A stretch of DNA of 64,000 nt from Rhizobium acidisoli (GCF_002531755.2 NZ_CP034999.1:496001-560000), one strand, 5' to 3'. Shown: positions 27,267 to 37,537, counted from the first letter of the stretch. Notes: generated from the sequence alone by a model not told the origin. Program-made: numbers and translations.

Positions 27267-28436
27267 CTAGATTTCGAAAATCTCCCGCGGAAGTGCGGAG
27301 AAGGTCTCGGCACCGCTTTCGGTAACACGAAATGTTTCGCTGATCACGTAGCCGAAGTCTTCGTCAATCCAATTCCCTAGCATCAGGTGGAACGTCATGT
27401 TCGGCTGAAGCACCGTATGGTCATCCTCCCTCAGGCTGGCCGTAGGTTCGGTCCAGTCAATCCCGATCGCATAGCCGCATCGCGATTCTTTCTCTAGTCC
27501 ATGCTTCTTTAGCGTGGTGTTGAAAGCGACGGCGACATCGCCACAGGTGGCGCCCGGTTTGACGGCAGAAAGTGCGGCCTCCATGCCAGCAACCTCGGCG
27601 TCGTGGACCCGGCGAAGGCGATCTGACGGCTTACCGATCGAGTAGGTCCGCATCAGGGCCGAGACATAACCGTGACGTACACCGCCCATCTCAAGGTTAA
27701 TTTGCGATCCCTGGCGGAAAACATCTTCGGTCCAGATAATGTGCGCAGTGCCCGAACGCGGCGAGGCACAAATGAAAACTCGCCTCAAATCTGTGCCGAC
27801 TTTGCCATTGACGCCGCGAACCAGCGTCGCGATGATTTCTGCAGCAGCATCCGCCTCTCTTACGCCCGGACGCATTACTTCTTTCCCTGTCAGCATTCCT
27901 GCGTCCGTAATCGCGGCGGCTTCTAGCATCATCTCGATTTCAAGATCTGACTTGACCAGTCGGATCCAGGGCACTTCGTTGCTGAAGTCTGCTAATTTTG
28001 TCCCCGGAGCCCCGGCCTGGAACCTGTCGATCAACTTCGCCGAGAGTAAGTTGTTTTCAAGCGCTAATCTCCCACCACCGAGGCCGTCGTCTCGCAGGAA
28101 ATTAATTAGAGCGTCGAAGCCGTCCTTGTCAGGGTCAGCGATCAGAGCTTCGGGGTAACCAATTACCCGGTCCCTTTCCATAAACGTTTGATGCACCGCC
28201 GCCGGCGCATCCATACGACGCGTCAAGAAAGTTGGCTCTTCATCTTTCAAGGAGATGACGAGGCCTTGTGGAATGTACGCCGACTTGGCTGTGTAACCAC
28301 ATAGATAAGTGATGTCTGCAGGGGAGGTGATCAGTAACGAAGTGACCTCGCGTTGTTCCATTTTAGCCTTAACAAGGGCCAGCCTTCGCAGATACTCGGC
28401 CCGTGGAAACGCTTGCGGTCCTTTTGGCATTGTCAT
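27267..28436 (-). CDS. M24-family hydrolase, EutD/DoeA (ectoine hydrolase)-like; y4tL/y4tM-like
   Basis: A 389-residue creatinase/aminopeptidase-fold protein; start ATG 28436 with ribosome-binding site aggaag. N-terminal creatinase domain (LRRLALVKAKMEQREVTSLLITSPADITYLCGY), then the pita-bread domain. The usual metal ligands are changed: NLEMGG instead of D.G, YVSALMRT instead of Y.SD.TRT, GYAIGIDWTEPT without the His. This matches the metal-free ectoine hydrolase branch as I recall it. It likely opens an amide or cyclic amidine of an amino-acid derivative. It is in one operon with the racemase-like gene (98-bp gap). Confidence 0.8.
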   Translation of the reverse strand: MTMPKGPQAFPRAEYLRRLALVKAKMEQREVTSLLITSPADITYLCGYTAKSAYIPQGLVISLKDEEPTFLTRRMDAPAAVHQTFMERDRVIGYPEALIADPDKDGFDALINFLRDDGLGGGRLALENNLLSAKLIDRFQAGAPGTKLADFSNEVPWIRLVKSDLEIEMMLEAAAITDAGMLTGKEVMRPGVREADAAAEIIATLVRGVNGKVGTDLRRVFICASPRSGTAHIIWTEDVFRQGSQINLEMGGVRHGYVSALMRTYSIGKPSDRLRRVHDAEVAGMEAALSAVKPGATCGDVAVAFNTTLKKHGLEKESRCGYAIGIDWTEPTASLREDDHTVLQPNMTFHLMLGNWIDEDFGYVISETFRVTESGAETFSALPREIFEI

Positions 28437-28534
28437 GAGGTAACTTCCTTTCTTATTGCAGTTGAACGCACAAGCTCTCACTGCGTCATTGTGAACTGAT
28501 TTCGGAAACCCAGCCCGACCTTTTTCTGCGCAAC

Positions 28535-29242
28535 TCAGGCTATGGATGCCATTGTCATCCGGCAAAGATCGGTGATGTCGTAAACGGGCAGGTTCGCGGT
28601 TCGCCGGATCGCGGACGCGACCGTCGGAAATCCCGCGCATTCGAACAGAATAACTGCTATCTCGGGATGCGCGCCCCGGAGCCGTGCGATGCAGTCGGCA
28701 ACATCTGACTCGATCGCTTTGATGTCCATTGGTGGCGCTGGACGCTTTAGCTCGTCATGCCAATACTTACCGCCTTCAATGCCTCCAATCACGACCCGCG
28801 CCCGCTCGGCTGGGTCAGCAACCCCAAGCAAGTCTTCGCTCAGATGCTTCGAGTCATAGGTCAAGACAGCGATTTTGCCCGGCGACGGCACTTGCCGTAG
28901 CAGTGCTGGCAACAGGATCAGGCTTGACATAACAACAGGCACTTTGACAGCGGCCGCCACCGCCGATTGATGTCGGATTGAGAAGCCGCAAGTTGAGCTT
29001 ATCGCGACAGCACCTCGTTCGACCAAGCGGTTGGCGGCCGCTATATAGGCTGGCTCGAGTGCCGGATCACCAGAAACGACATTTTCAACCCAAGCTCCCG
29101 CTACGATCTCCTGGATCGCTGGGAATTCAAACGAAGACGGATTGAGTATCGAGCCGGGCGCGGGCGTCGGCGGCTTGCCCCCCGGCGGTACCCCTCGTTC
29201 GAGGGTTAGAATTCCGAGAGACCGTGTCGTTCGTGAAGTCAT
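28535..29242 (-). CDS. Asp/Glu/hydantoin racemase-family protein (EutA-like)
   Basis: A 235-residue protein from ATG 29242 (MTSRTTRSLGILTLERG), with gggaaag upstream. It has the two conserved cysteines of the superfamily, in AISSTCGFSI and VILFECAGFP, expected to act as acid and base. Relatives include aspartate racemase, maleate isomerase and EutA of ectoine gene clusters. In front of the M24 hydrolase gene; a role in stereochemical or isomer handling of the substrate is inferred. Confidence 0.75.
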   Translation of the reverse strand: MTSRTTRSLGILTLERGVPPGGKPPTPAPGSILNPSSFEFPAIQEIVAGAWVENVVSGDPALEPAYIAAANRLVERGAVAISSTCGFSIRHQSAVAAAVKVPVVMSSLILLPALLRQVPSPGKIAVLTYDSKHLSEDLLGVADPAERARVVIGGIEGGKYWHDELKRPAPPMDIKAIESDVADCIARLRGAHPEIAVILFECAGFPTVASAIRRTANLPVYDITDLCRMTMASIA

Positions 29243-29944
29243 GAAGTACTTTCCCCTAAAGTTGTCTCGTGTACGCATTTCGGCAGGCCTCTCGCGCAGA
29301 TACCACTTTCAGCCATCTCCGCGGCACGAGAGATGTCGCGCGCCGCGGTGCTGATCATGGCTTTGATACCTCCAGGCTTTGTCAGGTCTCGTGTTCGGAC
29401 AAAGGACGGCACCCGGTCGAAGGTGAAGCGCAAACCCAGCTCAGCCGTGGCCGACAGGTCGCAAGCGCTCAACCATATTCGACTCGTGACGATAGCGCCT
29501 TCCCAAGATCCGCTCGATCGCTGCTCCCCGCCTTCTGTGATCACAAACTTGTTCTTATGAGATACAATATTCCTCGTTTCGAAGCATGTCAACGGCAATG
29601 CCTGCCCGAACAATTGACTAGCCGATCTCGAAACAGGTCACAGCATTCACGCTATGGAGATGCGCCGCCGGCGGCGTGGACTGGCTTTCTCGCTGTCCTG
29701 TGCGCTTCCCATCTTTGGCGCCGATGCGCCTTTTGCCGCCGAGAAGCCTGTAAATTGGCGGCAGGGAGCTCCGGTTCACATATAACCGCTACCGCCGCCA
29801 CCACTTATAGCCCTGTCGCCAGGTGACCAGGTTTGCCCTCAAGCGTGCTGCGTGTGCGTTGTCCCAGCGGAGAAAAGATATATATTTTCATTGAAGTTGT
29901 AATATCGTTATTATAGCTTTGGCATACCACTGGAGACGGAGCTG
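29243..29944. promoter_or_regulatory. Divergent intergenic region between racemase-like and decarboxylase genes
   Basis: About 700 bp, no supported gene. The part 29529-29594 is repeated in inverted orientation at 34586-34653, upstream of the ABC transporter. Measured from the genes, both copies lie roughly 200-360 bp upstream and point the same way. A GTCAACG motif is at 29588-29594. Confidence 0.45.
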
Positions 29945-31210
29945 ATGACGAAAAAGATGACTTTCCCGCAAAAAGGCCTGGAAGAAGCGGCAATTTGGCA
30001 GGCGATGGAGTGCGCGAGGCAGGGCGACGTGGACTGGAGAGCGGGACGTTTGCCGGGCTTTTACGTTCATTTCGCCAATGATGATGTTGATCGCATCGGT
30101 AAAATCGCTCTGGAAAAATTCCACGCGACAAACGCGTTGGGACTCAGCGCATTTCCATCGATCAAGAAATTCGAGTCGGAAGTTGCCGAATGGGCCCTCT
30201 CCCTTTTTCACGGGGTTGGCGGTGTGGCGAGCATCACGTCGGGGGGAACCGAAAGTATTTTCATCGCTATGAAGACTGCGCGGGAGTGGGCCAAGGTTAC
30301 TCGCCCCGAGGTCACCAAGCCGAAAATGCTCATTTCCCACAGTGCGCACCCGGCCTTCGACAAGGCAGCAAAGTACCTGGGCCTGGAAGTCGTGAGAATT
30401 ATGCCGCGTGACGACTTCAAAACGGACATCGCCGCGCTGAAGGCAGCTCTAGATGAACAAACGATCATAATGGCAGGATCGGCGCCGCAGTTTACCATGG
30501 GAGTTTTCGATCAGATTGAGGAACTTGCTGCCCTCGCATCGGAGCGAAATATCTGGTTTCACACTGACGCTTGTGTCGGCGGCTTTTTGTCTCCATTCGC
30601 CGAGCAGAATGGACACCAGATCCCGCTTTGGGACTTTCGAGTAAAGGGCGTAAAGTCGATTTCTGCAGATTTGCACAAATATGGCTTTGCTCCAAAGGGG
30701 GCTTCGATTGTCGCCTTTTCAGATGCCGAGTATCAGCAGTACCAGGTGTTTGACTTCAACAACTGGTCGCGTGGAAGGTACGTGACATCCACATTCGCCG
30801 GCACCCGTTCTGGCGCCAACATTGCTGCTTCCTGGGCCGTGATGCGGTTCTTGGGTAATGAAGGCTATTGCAAAATCGCAGAACAAATCTGGACGATACG
30901 TGAAACGCTTATGCGCGAGATCCCGACAATCGAGGACTTGTTTGTTTACGGTGATCCCGAACTTACGGTGATGAGTTACGGTTCAAAGTCGCTGGACGCG
31001 GCCGATATTGCGGCAGGTCTCGCTGCCAAGGGCTGGCATACTGTTGCACCGTCTCTCAATCCACCCGCGATCAATTTGGGTATTCTCAGTCTCGCTTTTG
31101 GGGAAGTGGTGGAGGCCTATTTAACGGACCTTCGGGACGTTATTGCTCAGCTCAACGCGGGCGAAAAATCCTTTGATCGTTCCCTCATTGGAACCTACGG
31201 GACCAAATGA
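29945..31210 (+). CDS. PLP-dependent group II decarboxylase-family enzyme
   Basis: A 421-residue fold-type I PLP enzyme like glutamate/aromatic decarboxylases and sphingosine-phosphate lyase. Visible are ITSGGTESIFIAMKTAREW (phosphate-binding), SHSAHPAFDKAAKYLGLE, FHTDACVGGF (the Asp that holds the PLP ring) and the PLP Lys in SADLHKYGFAPKG, followed by GTRSGANIAASWAVM. It probably decarboxylates or cleaves an acidic amino acid released from the imported compound. It is divergent from the racemase/M24 operon. Substrate cannot be told from sequence. Confidence 0.82.
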   Translation: MTKKMTFPQKGLEEAAIWQAMECARQGDVDWRAGRLPGFYVHFANDDVDRIGKIALEKFHATNALGLSAFPSIKKFESEVAEWALSLFHGVGGVASITSGGTESIFIAMKTAREWAKVTRPEVTKPKMLISHSAHPAFDKAAKYLGLEVVRIMPRDDFKTDIAALKAALDEQTIIMAGSAPQFTMGVFDQIEELAALASERNIWFHTDACVGGFLSPFAEQNGHQIPLWDFRVKGVKSISADLHKYGFAPKGASIVAFSDAEYQQYQVFDFNNWSRGRYVTSTFAGTRSGANIAASWAVMRFLGNEGYCKIAEQIWTIRETLMREIPTIEDLFVYGDPELTVMSYGSKSLDAADIAAGLAAKGWHTVAPSLNPPAINLGILSLAFGEVVEAYLTDLRDVIAQLNAGEKSFDRSLIGTYGTK

Positions 31211-31268
31211 GGATTGAACGTTGAGTAACCTGGACCCGCGGCAGCTACTCCCCGAGTGAATTACAACG

Positions 31269-31988
31269 CTAGCCGCGTGTCTGATTCAACAATGCCGCAG
31301 CCGTGATGATACTGGAGATGTAGGTCAGCGCCTGGTCGATATCCAGCCGTATCTCTTCGGCAACGGCTGCGGCATCTCTTTTCTCGACCCCGCTCGCGAT
31401 CCTTTCCCGCCAGTCGCCGCGCCCGGCTGATATCGAGGCAATATAGTGGGGGTACAGCAAATTCAGATATGGTCCCGTCTTCAGCCAAAGGGAATTGATG
31501 ATCCGGATAAGGTCGGGCATGCTGCACGCAGCATAGAGCTCAAACTGAAATTTATAGACCAGCGCAATGTCGGTACGCCGATCGCCAGCAGCGCGAGCCG
31601 TTTTCAGTTTTTCCGACGTCTTGCGTAACGCGTCTGCAATCTCTGGCGTGCCCTTAAGTGCAGCGCGCTCTGCGGCAAAGCACTCAATGTGCAGACGGAT
31701 ATCCTTAAGTTCGGCGATTTGCTCGGGCATCAAAAGGGGGACAACCGCGGACCTGTTCACTTCACCCTGTAGGACCCCCTCGGATATCAAGCGATAGAGG
31801 GCCTCACGAACAGGTGTCGGGCTCATAGACAGGTTCTTGGCAAGGTCTCTAATAGTGATTTTCTCGCCCGGAGAGAAATGGCCACCGCGGATCAGCGCTC
31901 CTAATCGGTCATAAACCTGGTCTCTCAAAACGGCGGTTGTCGGCGTGATCAAATTCCCACCTCTGGCTTCCTTATTTTGATCAATCAT
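31269..31988 (-). CDS. GntR-family regulator, FCD subgroup (paralogue of 45758-46516)
   Basis: A 239-residue protein: winged helix (AVLRDQVYDRLGALIRGG...SPGEKITIRDLAKNLSMSPTPVREALYRL) and an FCD ligand domain with metal-binding-type residues (RLHIECFAAERAAL, LVYKFQFELYAAC, WRERIASGVEKRDAAAV). The start at 31988 has only a weak ribosome-binding site. It is about three-quarters identical to the regulator at 45758-46516 by eye. FCD regulators usually bind an organic or amino acid and repress a nearby uptake/catabolic operon. Confidence 0.88.
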   Translation of the reverse strand: MIDQNKEARGGNLITPTTAVLRDQVYDRLGALIRGGHFSPGEKITIRDLAKNLSMSPTPVREALYRLISEGVLQGEVNRSAVVPLLMPEQIAELKDIRLHIECFAAERAALKGTPEIADALRKTSEKLKTARAAGDRRTDIALVYKFQFELYAACSMPDLIRIINSLWLKTGPYLNLLYPHYIASISAGRGDWRERIASGVEKRDAAAVAEEIRLDIDQALTYISSIITAAALLNQTRG

Positions 31989-32384
31989 TTAAATCGACGA
32001 CGCATCTGTAACAAGACGCTGCAGACTCAAAATCATCCTATTCACCTTAGCTAGCCACTGGCACCGTCTTTGGAGGGCGCCAACGGGCTTAGAGCAGATT
32101 TGCCTATTTTCTCGTTGACCATGTCGAGGTGCGCGCACTCGGAGTAAAAAGGCCTTCAGAGGCAGTCCTGGATCGTGTACGTGAGGCAGTGATGAATAGA
32201 AGTTCTCCCCTTGAGCTCTTTTGCTTCTCGAAGGTCCATCGATAGGCAGGATTTGCATCGTTCCGACGTCCCCACTGCGATGCCCCGTATTTTCGTTGAC
32301 CGGGCGAAGTAATACGGTGCCGGTCAACGACTATATTCAAAAAAAGCGGCCTCTCTTCCTTCCCGGTTTGCCTCGCGTTGTGTG
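31989..32384. promoter_or_regulatory. Intergenic region with CGTTGACC operator candidates
   Basis: No gene is supported in ~395 bp. A perfect 10-bp inverted repeat cgttgaccgg / ccggtcaacg lies at 32294-32303 and 32330-32339, and a single CGTTGACC at 32113-32120. The same core occurs upstream of the ABC transporter (34586, 34744), of the racemase operon (29588) and of the oxoamine-synthase-like gene (44264). Confidence 0.4.
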
Positions 32385-33773
32385 TTAGTTCCTCGTCAGC
32401 GCGTTGAGTATCCGCGCCCAGGATCGCTGACCCTTATGAAAGGATGTCAGATTATACTTCTCGTTGGGCGAATGGATGCGATCGTTAGGGAGCGCGAAGC
32501 CCACCAAGAGTGAGTCCAGCCCCAGATATGCCTGAAACTCGCCGACAACAGGTATCGAACCACCCACTACCCTCATGATCGGCGCTTTTGTCCATTCGTC
32601 GGCCAGTGCTGACTTGGCGGCAGCCAAATATGGGGCGTCGTATGGAAGCTGATGCGCCGGCGAGCAGTCGTGCGATTGAAATTCCACCCTACAGTCTGCC
32701 GGGAGGCGCTCCTCGACAAATTTGCGGAACGAGGCCCTAACGTTGGCTGGGTCCTGCTTGTGTACGAGACGAAACGAAACCTTGGCAGACGCTTCAGCCG
32801 GAATGACTGTCTTGAAACCCTTACCCGTGTAGCCACCGGAAAACCCGTTGAATTCGGCCGTGGGGCGCGCCCAAACCAGCTCGAGTATCGAGCGCCCCTT
32901 TTCACCCGATGGAACCGACAGGCCGATTGGTCCGAGGAAACTTTCGGCCGTCTCCCCGAGGGCCTCCCACGAGGCCAAGACTTGGCTCGGGGTCTCCTCG
33001 ACGCCGTCATAGAAGCCGTGAATTGTCACGCGGCCATCGTTGTCGTGGATCTCCCCAAGGATCTTCGCAAGCACTCGGATAGGGTTCGCCGCCGCGCCGC
33101 CGTAGATGCCTGAGTGAAGGTCGCGGCTGGCGGCATGGATCGTCATCTCTTCTTCCACCAGTCCACGCATGCCAACGCAGATGGCAGGAGTCATCGCGTC
33201 GCGTTGGCTCGTGTCGCAGACTAGCGCGAAGTCGGCTTTCAATTCGTCCGCATTGGCCGCAAGAAACGCGCGCATCGAGGGAGAGCCAGACTCCTCCTCA
33301 CCCTCAAAAAGGATTGTAACCTTACAGGGCAATACCCCACCCACCGCCTTGTAAGCACGACACGCTTCCACGAACGTCATTAGTTGACCTTTGTCATCCG
33401 AAGCGCCACGTCCGGCAATGACCTGGTAGCCATCCTCGCTCTCGCGCACGGCGGGGTCAAACGGGTCGCGGGTCCACAACTCGAGGGGATCAACCGGCTG
33501 AACATCATAATGTCCGTAGAAGAGGACATGCGGAGCACCGGGGGGTCCGTCATGGTGAGCGACGACCATTGGGTGACCTGGAGTATCGCGTATGCTGGCT
33601 TCGAAGCCGATCGAGGCTAGATCATCCACAAGCCACTCCGCAGCCCTTTGGCAATCCGCTTTGTAGGCCGGATCAGTGGAGATCGACTTTATGCGCAAAA
33701 GGCTGAAAAGGCGCGACACCGCAGCTTCGCATTCGGTATCGATGTGGTGCAAGACGGCAGGTAGCGCATTCAT
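32385..33773 (-). CDS. M20-family dipeptidase/amidohydrolase
   Basis: A 462-residue di-zinc peptidase of the CNDP/carnosinase type. All metal-site motifs are present: YGHYDVQP, AGRGASDDKGQ (bridging Asp), FEGEEESGS (catalytic Glu pair), CDTSQRD and the C-terminal DRIHSPNEKYN. The internal dimerisation domain starts near GVEETPSQ. It would cleave a dipeptide or N-acyl amino acid in the cytoplasm. Placed between the GntR gene and the ABC transporter, it fits breakdown of an imported conjugate. Confidence 0.88.
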   Translation of the reverse strand: MNALPAVLHHIDTECEAAVSRLFSLLRIKSISTDPAYKADCQRAAEWLVDDLASIGFEASIRDTPGHPMVVAHHDGPPGAPHVLFYGHYDVQPVDPLELWTRDPFDPAVRESEDGYQVIAGRGASDDKGQLMTFVEACRAYKAVGGVLPCKVTILFEGEEESGSPSMRAFLAANADELKADFALVCDTSQRDAMTPAICVGMRGLVEEEMTIHAASRDLHSGIYGGAAANPIRVLAKILGEIHDNDGRVTIHGFYDGVEETPSQVLASWEALGETAESFLGPIGLSVPSGEKGRSILELVWARPTAEFNGFSGGYTGKGFKTVIPAEASAKVSFRLVHKQDPANVRASFRKFVEERLPADCRVEFQSHDCSPAHQLPYDAPYLAAAKSALADEWTKAPIMRVVGGSIPVVGEFQAYLGLDSLLVGFALPNDRIHSPNEKYNLTSFHKGQRSWARILNALTRN

Positions 33774-34858
33774 TAAGGTCTCCTACGTGTTTACTGTTAG
33801 CTCAGAAAGCTGGTGGGTTCCGAGCGCTCCGCCTGCAGAGTCCATCCTTGTGGCCCGCGGGCATCTGTTTTGGACTGGGGTCCCGGCGGTCATTTTTACG
33901 AGATGCAACGCTGTCTCGCGCAACTGAGTTTTCGGTCATTCTCCCAACACGATCGCATCGAGGCCGCACTTGCGGACCCGCTCGACGAAATGCACGTCTG
34001 CGCCATTTGGCATCACAAACTTACGAGAAGCCTATACCATTCTACTTCAATTTCAATACCGCACAGCGCGAGACGGGAAGTTTGGCGTCGTCTGCAAATT
34101 TAACCTGCACGATAAGACTGGGGCGGCATCGTCATGCCCATGATACTAGCGGCGAATAGAAGCCTCTCGGCTTTTCCAACGGCCGCATAGAGAGGCCGGC
34201 TGCGTGTCTATGACAGGTATAGACCATCAACGCCGCGCCACCGATTGCCATCGCCGGCTAGGCGACGCGAAGCCGGATGAACCGTCCTTAGAGGGCCTTT
34301 TTGGCTCTTTCTGGTCTGTTTGGAGCAATTTAAGTAGGCGCCTCGCCATCGGGCCCGACTGACTGCCTCGCTGCACACCCGCTGCCAGCGAGCCACGCCG
34401 AGGTCTGTCTTGACCACACCTTCTTGGCCAGCCGAATGCGGAAGCCGCCTGTGCCGAACCGATGTCGTCGTGGCGGCCGCGCCTGACGTGAAGATGGAAG
34501 GAAAGATCCCTTCGTGAATCGAGGCAAGCCCAAACATGACTTGCTCTGCGTGATATCGCATCCTTCGTGTTGGCCCTCGCGCCGCCGTTGACAGGTCTCA
34601 AACCATGCAATAGTATATCTCAGATCGCCACCTTTGAGATCACAGAAAGGCGGAAGCCTTTGGTGAAACAGAATGATCGAAAACGCGTCGCAGCGAGAGT
34701 GAATATCGGCGGGCGCTTTCGACCTTCGGACGACGGGATGCTCCGTTGACTGCAAGGCGATCGCTTCAGACTGCGGCTTAGAGCCTCACGTCTGGTTTGA
34801 ACTGGGTAGATGAACACGGTCGCATCACCGGCCGAGGGGAACACAAAAGGAACATCAC
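33774..34858. promoter_or_regulatory. Long non-coding region upstream of the ABC transporter
   Basis: About 1.1 kb with no convincing gene. It contains 34586-34653, the inverted copy of 29529-29594, and CGTTGAC motifs at 34586 and 34744. A minus frame 34330-34755 reads RLPPFCDLKG..LRYTIAWFETCQRR, similar to LLPAFCDHKL..MRYNIPRFEACQRQ on the plus strand at ~29522-29595. The resemblance may only reflect shared DNA. Confidence 0.4.
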
Positions 34859-35692
34859 ATGAGCAAATCTTTAATTTCAGCTGCAGCTGCGGCGTTGATT
34901 GCGGTTGTGTCGACAGCTTTGCCAGCGAACGCTGGCGCCGTTCTCGATCAAGTCCAGGCGGCAAAGACGCTCACAGTAGCGACTTCTAGCGGTTGGCCTA
35001 ACAGTTCGTTCCTGAATGACAAACAGGAACTCGATGGTTTTGAGATCGAGGTTGCCAAGGGAGTGGCGAAACACCTTGGGGTCTCCGTCAAGTTCGTAAC
35101 GCCGGGCTGGGACGTCATAGTTGCAGGCAAATGGGCAGGCCGTTGGGATATGGCGATGGGCCAGATGGTTCCGACCAAGGCACGCGCGGAAAAGTTCGAT
35201 TTTCCTGCCATTTACTTTTACACGAGGAACGTTGCTGTCATTCACAAAGACAGTAAAGCAACCAAACTTTCCGACCTGGATGGAAAGGTGATCGGCCTCG
35301 TAACAGGTGATGATGCGGCAATCGCATATGCCCGTCATAACCTGACGTTGGATTGGGCGGACGAAAAGCCGCTAGAATACAAGTTTACACCGGGCGAAAT
35401 GAGAAACTACGAGAATACCGGGTTGCAGGCAGATGACCTCCGACTAGGTGATGGCGTTCGTCTCGATGCAATCATCACCGATGAAGTGAGTGCGCAAGGT
35501 GTGATCAAGGCCGGTTACCCCCTGAGAGTGCTCGGCGATGCATTGTTCCCGACCCCAGGAGCCATCGCAATTTTGAAAGGGGACAAGGAGTTCTCTGATA
35601 AGATAGCTGCCGCCATCAAAAGCATGAAGGATGATGGCACACTCTCTAAGCTTTCGATTAAGTGGTACGGTATCGATAGCACCGCTGAATAG
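34859..35692 (+). CDS. ABC transporter substrate-binding protein, polar amino acid type (y4tE-like)
   Basis: A 277-residue periplasmic protein with a signal peptide (MSKSLISAAAAALIAVVST, cut after PANA near residue 25), no lipoprotein Cys. Family 3 solute-binding features: LTVATSSGWPNSSF, LDGFEIEVAKGVAKHLGV, VTPGWDVIVAGKWAGRWDMAMGQM split over the first lobe, and RAEKFDFPAIYFYT. Ribosome-binding site aaaggaac precedes the ATG. Captures a polar amino acid or derivative for the permease and ATPase that follow. Confidence 0.9.
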   Translation: MSKSLISAAAAALIAVVSTALPANAGAVLDQVQAAKTLTVATSSGWPNSSFLNDKQELDGFEIEVAKGVAKHLGVSVKFVTPGWDVIVAGKWAGRWDMAMGQMVPTKARAEKFDFPAIYFYTRNVAVIHKDSKATKLSDLDGKVIGLVTGDDAAIAYARHNLTLDWADEKPLEYKFTPGEMRNYENTGLQADDLRLGDGVRLDAIITDEVSAQGVIKAGYPLRVLGDALFPTPGAIAILKGDKEFSDKIAAAIKSMKDDGTLSKLSIKWYGIDSTAE

Positions 35693-35735
35693 GTTGTAAA
35701 CCTTTGTTTGAACAACCTTATCGAAGGACGCCATA

Positions 35736-36710
35736 ATGCTTTATCAGGATACAATTGACTCCGAGGTCTTGGTTCACAAGCCGTGGTTTGTGGCCTCTAC
35801 CTTCGCTGTCGTGCTCGCTCTGTTTCTGATGTATAACCTGACTGGCACAACTATGGGCGAGCTTATGCGCCCCGTCATCGGCGATCCGTCGCAAAGCGGC
35901 CTCTACGGCCGCTTTGCGATCGCTTTTGTTATTGCGGTTGCGTTCAGTCTTAATCTCGTGCTCATCGGGTTCGCGCCGATAAAAGCCCAAATCATCTTGG
36001 TTTGGCTTGAGTTGCTCCTGCTCATTCTAGCATTCTTCAAGTCGTTTGAGCTCAGTCTGCCTTTCATCCGGGAGAACCTTCCCTTTCTGATAACGCAGGG
36101 TGTGTTTACGACGTTGTATGTGTCGGCAATTTCGCTGCTTTTTGCGTCGCTCATCGCAATCATCGCCGCTGTTGCGAAGCTTTCGAGTAACGGCTTCGCT
36201 TACGGGATCGCAAGTTTCTACACGTCGTTCTTCCGCGGTCTCCCCCTGCTGATGCAGATTTACCTCATCTACCTCGGTTTGCCTCAGTTCGGTATCGTTC
36301 TGAACGCGGTGCCTTCAGGAATATTGGCCCTTTCAGTCTGTATCGGCGCCTATATGACGGAAATCTTCCGCTCTGGAATTCAGAGCATCGACCGCGGGCA
36401 ATGGGAAGCATCCAGGTCCATGGGCTTCGGCTTCGGTCTGACAATGCGAAGGATTATACTTCCGCAGGCGCTTCCCGTTATCGTTCCACCGATGGGGAAC
36501 ACCTTCATCTCGATGCTGAAAGATAGCTCGCTCGTGTCCGTCCTTGGCGTATGGGAACTGACGTTCCTGGCTCGCACGATTGGCCAGCCCACCTTTCACA
36601 ATATGGAGATGCTTGTAGCGGCTTCGTTGATTTACTGGGTTTTATCCTGTTGTCTCGAACTGATTCAATCAAGGATTGAACGCTATTACCACAGGAGCAA
36701 GATGCGATGA
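35736..36710 (+). CDS. ABC transporter permease, His/Glu/Gln/Arg-opine family
   Basis: A 324-residue membrane protein with about 7-8 hydrophobic segments. The HisM-type core starts near residue 110 ([25 protein letters not shown]) and has the EAA loop [26 protein letters not shown] that contacts the ATPase. An extra N-terminal ~100 residues with three segments is longer than the usual ~220-residue permease. Only one permease gene is present, so the channel is probably a homodimer. Its stop overlaps the next start by four bases. Confidence 0.9.
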   Translation: MLYQDTIDSEVLVHKPWFVASTFAVVLALFLMYNLTGTTMGELMRPVIGDPSQSGLYGRFAIAFVIAVAFSLNLVLIGFAPIKAQIILVWLELLLLILAFFKSFELSLPFIRENLPFLITQGVFTTLYVSAISLLFASLIAIIAAVAKLSSNGFAYGIASFYTSFFRGLPLLMQIYLIYLGLPQFGIVLNAVPSGILALSVCIGAYMTEIFRSGIQSIDRGQWEASRSMGFGFGLTMRRIILPQALPVIVPPMGNTFISMLKDSSLVSVLGVWELTFLARTIGQPTFHNMEMLVAASLIYWVLSCCLELIQSRIERYYHRSKMR

Positions 36711-37537
36711 TCACCAAAGCAGTTCAAATGGACCTAGAAGGTAGCAAAACTTGTGCCACCGCCCAAGATGTAGCGCATAAGTTAAATTCGGATCAATTTT
36801 GTGAGGATGTCATTACAGCCAAAAACGTTTCTAAGTGGTATGGCAGCTTCAGAGTATTGACGAACGTCAACCTCAGTGTCCGTAAGGGTGAACGCGTTGT
36901 TATCTGCGGGCCCTCCGGATCGGGAAAGTCAACGCTGATCCGCTGTTTCAATCGGCTCGAGGCACATCAAGAGGGTGAGATCACCGTCAATGGCGTCAGA
37001 TTGCACAACAAGATGCGCAACGTGACTGAGGTTCGCAAAAGCGTTGGCATGGTATTCCAGAACTTCAATCTCTTTCCACACATGACCGTGCTGATGAACT
37101 GCATGGCGGGTCCGATGTGGATTAAGGGTGTTCCGGAAGCCGAGGCCAGAAAGACTGCGATGAAATTCCTGGAGCGTGTGCGCATTCCCGAACAGGCGAA
37201 CAAATACCCTGTTCAGCTGTCCGGGGGACAGCAGCAGCGCGTTGCCATCGCCCGTTCCCTTTGCATGGAACCAGCCGTGATGCTGTTCGACGAGCCAACT
37301 TCGGCGCTTGATCCGGAGATGGTGTCAGAAGTTCTCGAAACGATGACAAGCCTCGCCCAGGATGGCATGACGATGGTGTGCGTAACGCATGAGATGGGTT
37401 TCGCACGATCTGTTGCCGACCGCGTCATCTTCATGGACGCAGGTCAGATCGTCGAGGAGGGTGCTCCAAATGACTTCTTCGCGAATCCGCAGCACCCAAG
37501 AACAAAACTGTTTCTCAGTCAGGTCTTAAAGCATTGA
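36707..37537 (+). CDS. ABC transporter ATP-binding protein, polar amino acid type
   Basis: A 276-residue ATPase: Walker [11 protein letters not shown]-loop [14 protein letters not shown], signature [15 protein letters not shown], Walker [15 protein letters not shown] and H-loop VTHEMGFAR. About 38 extra residues precede the domain. Start overlaps the permease stop (ATGA), so the two are translationally coupled. It powers the importer encoded upstream. Confidence 0.92.
   Translation: MITKAVQMDLEGSKTCATAQDVAHKLNSDQFCEDVITAKNVSKWYGSFRVLTNVNLSVRKGERVVICGPSGSGKSTLIRCFNRLEAHQEGEITVNGVRLHNKMRNVTEVRKSVGMVFQNFNLFPHMTVLMNCMAGPMWIKGVPEAEARKTAMKFLERVRIPEQANKYPVQLSGGQQQRVAIARSLCMEPAVMLFDEPTSALDPEMVSEVLETMTSLAQDGMTMVCVTHEMGFARSVADRVIFMDAGQIVEEGAPNDFFANPQHPRTKLFLSQVLKH

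Noticed and set aside
29269..29826. 185-residue plus-strand frame in the divergent intergenic region
   Set aside because: Low-complexity Arg/Ser-rich sequence with no ribosome-binding site. A part resembles a frame at 34.6 kb, but the shared DNA explains that.
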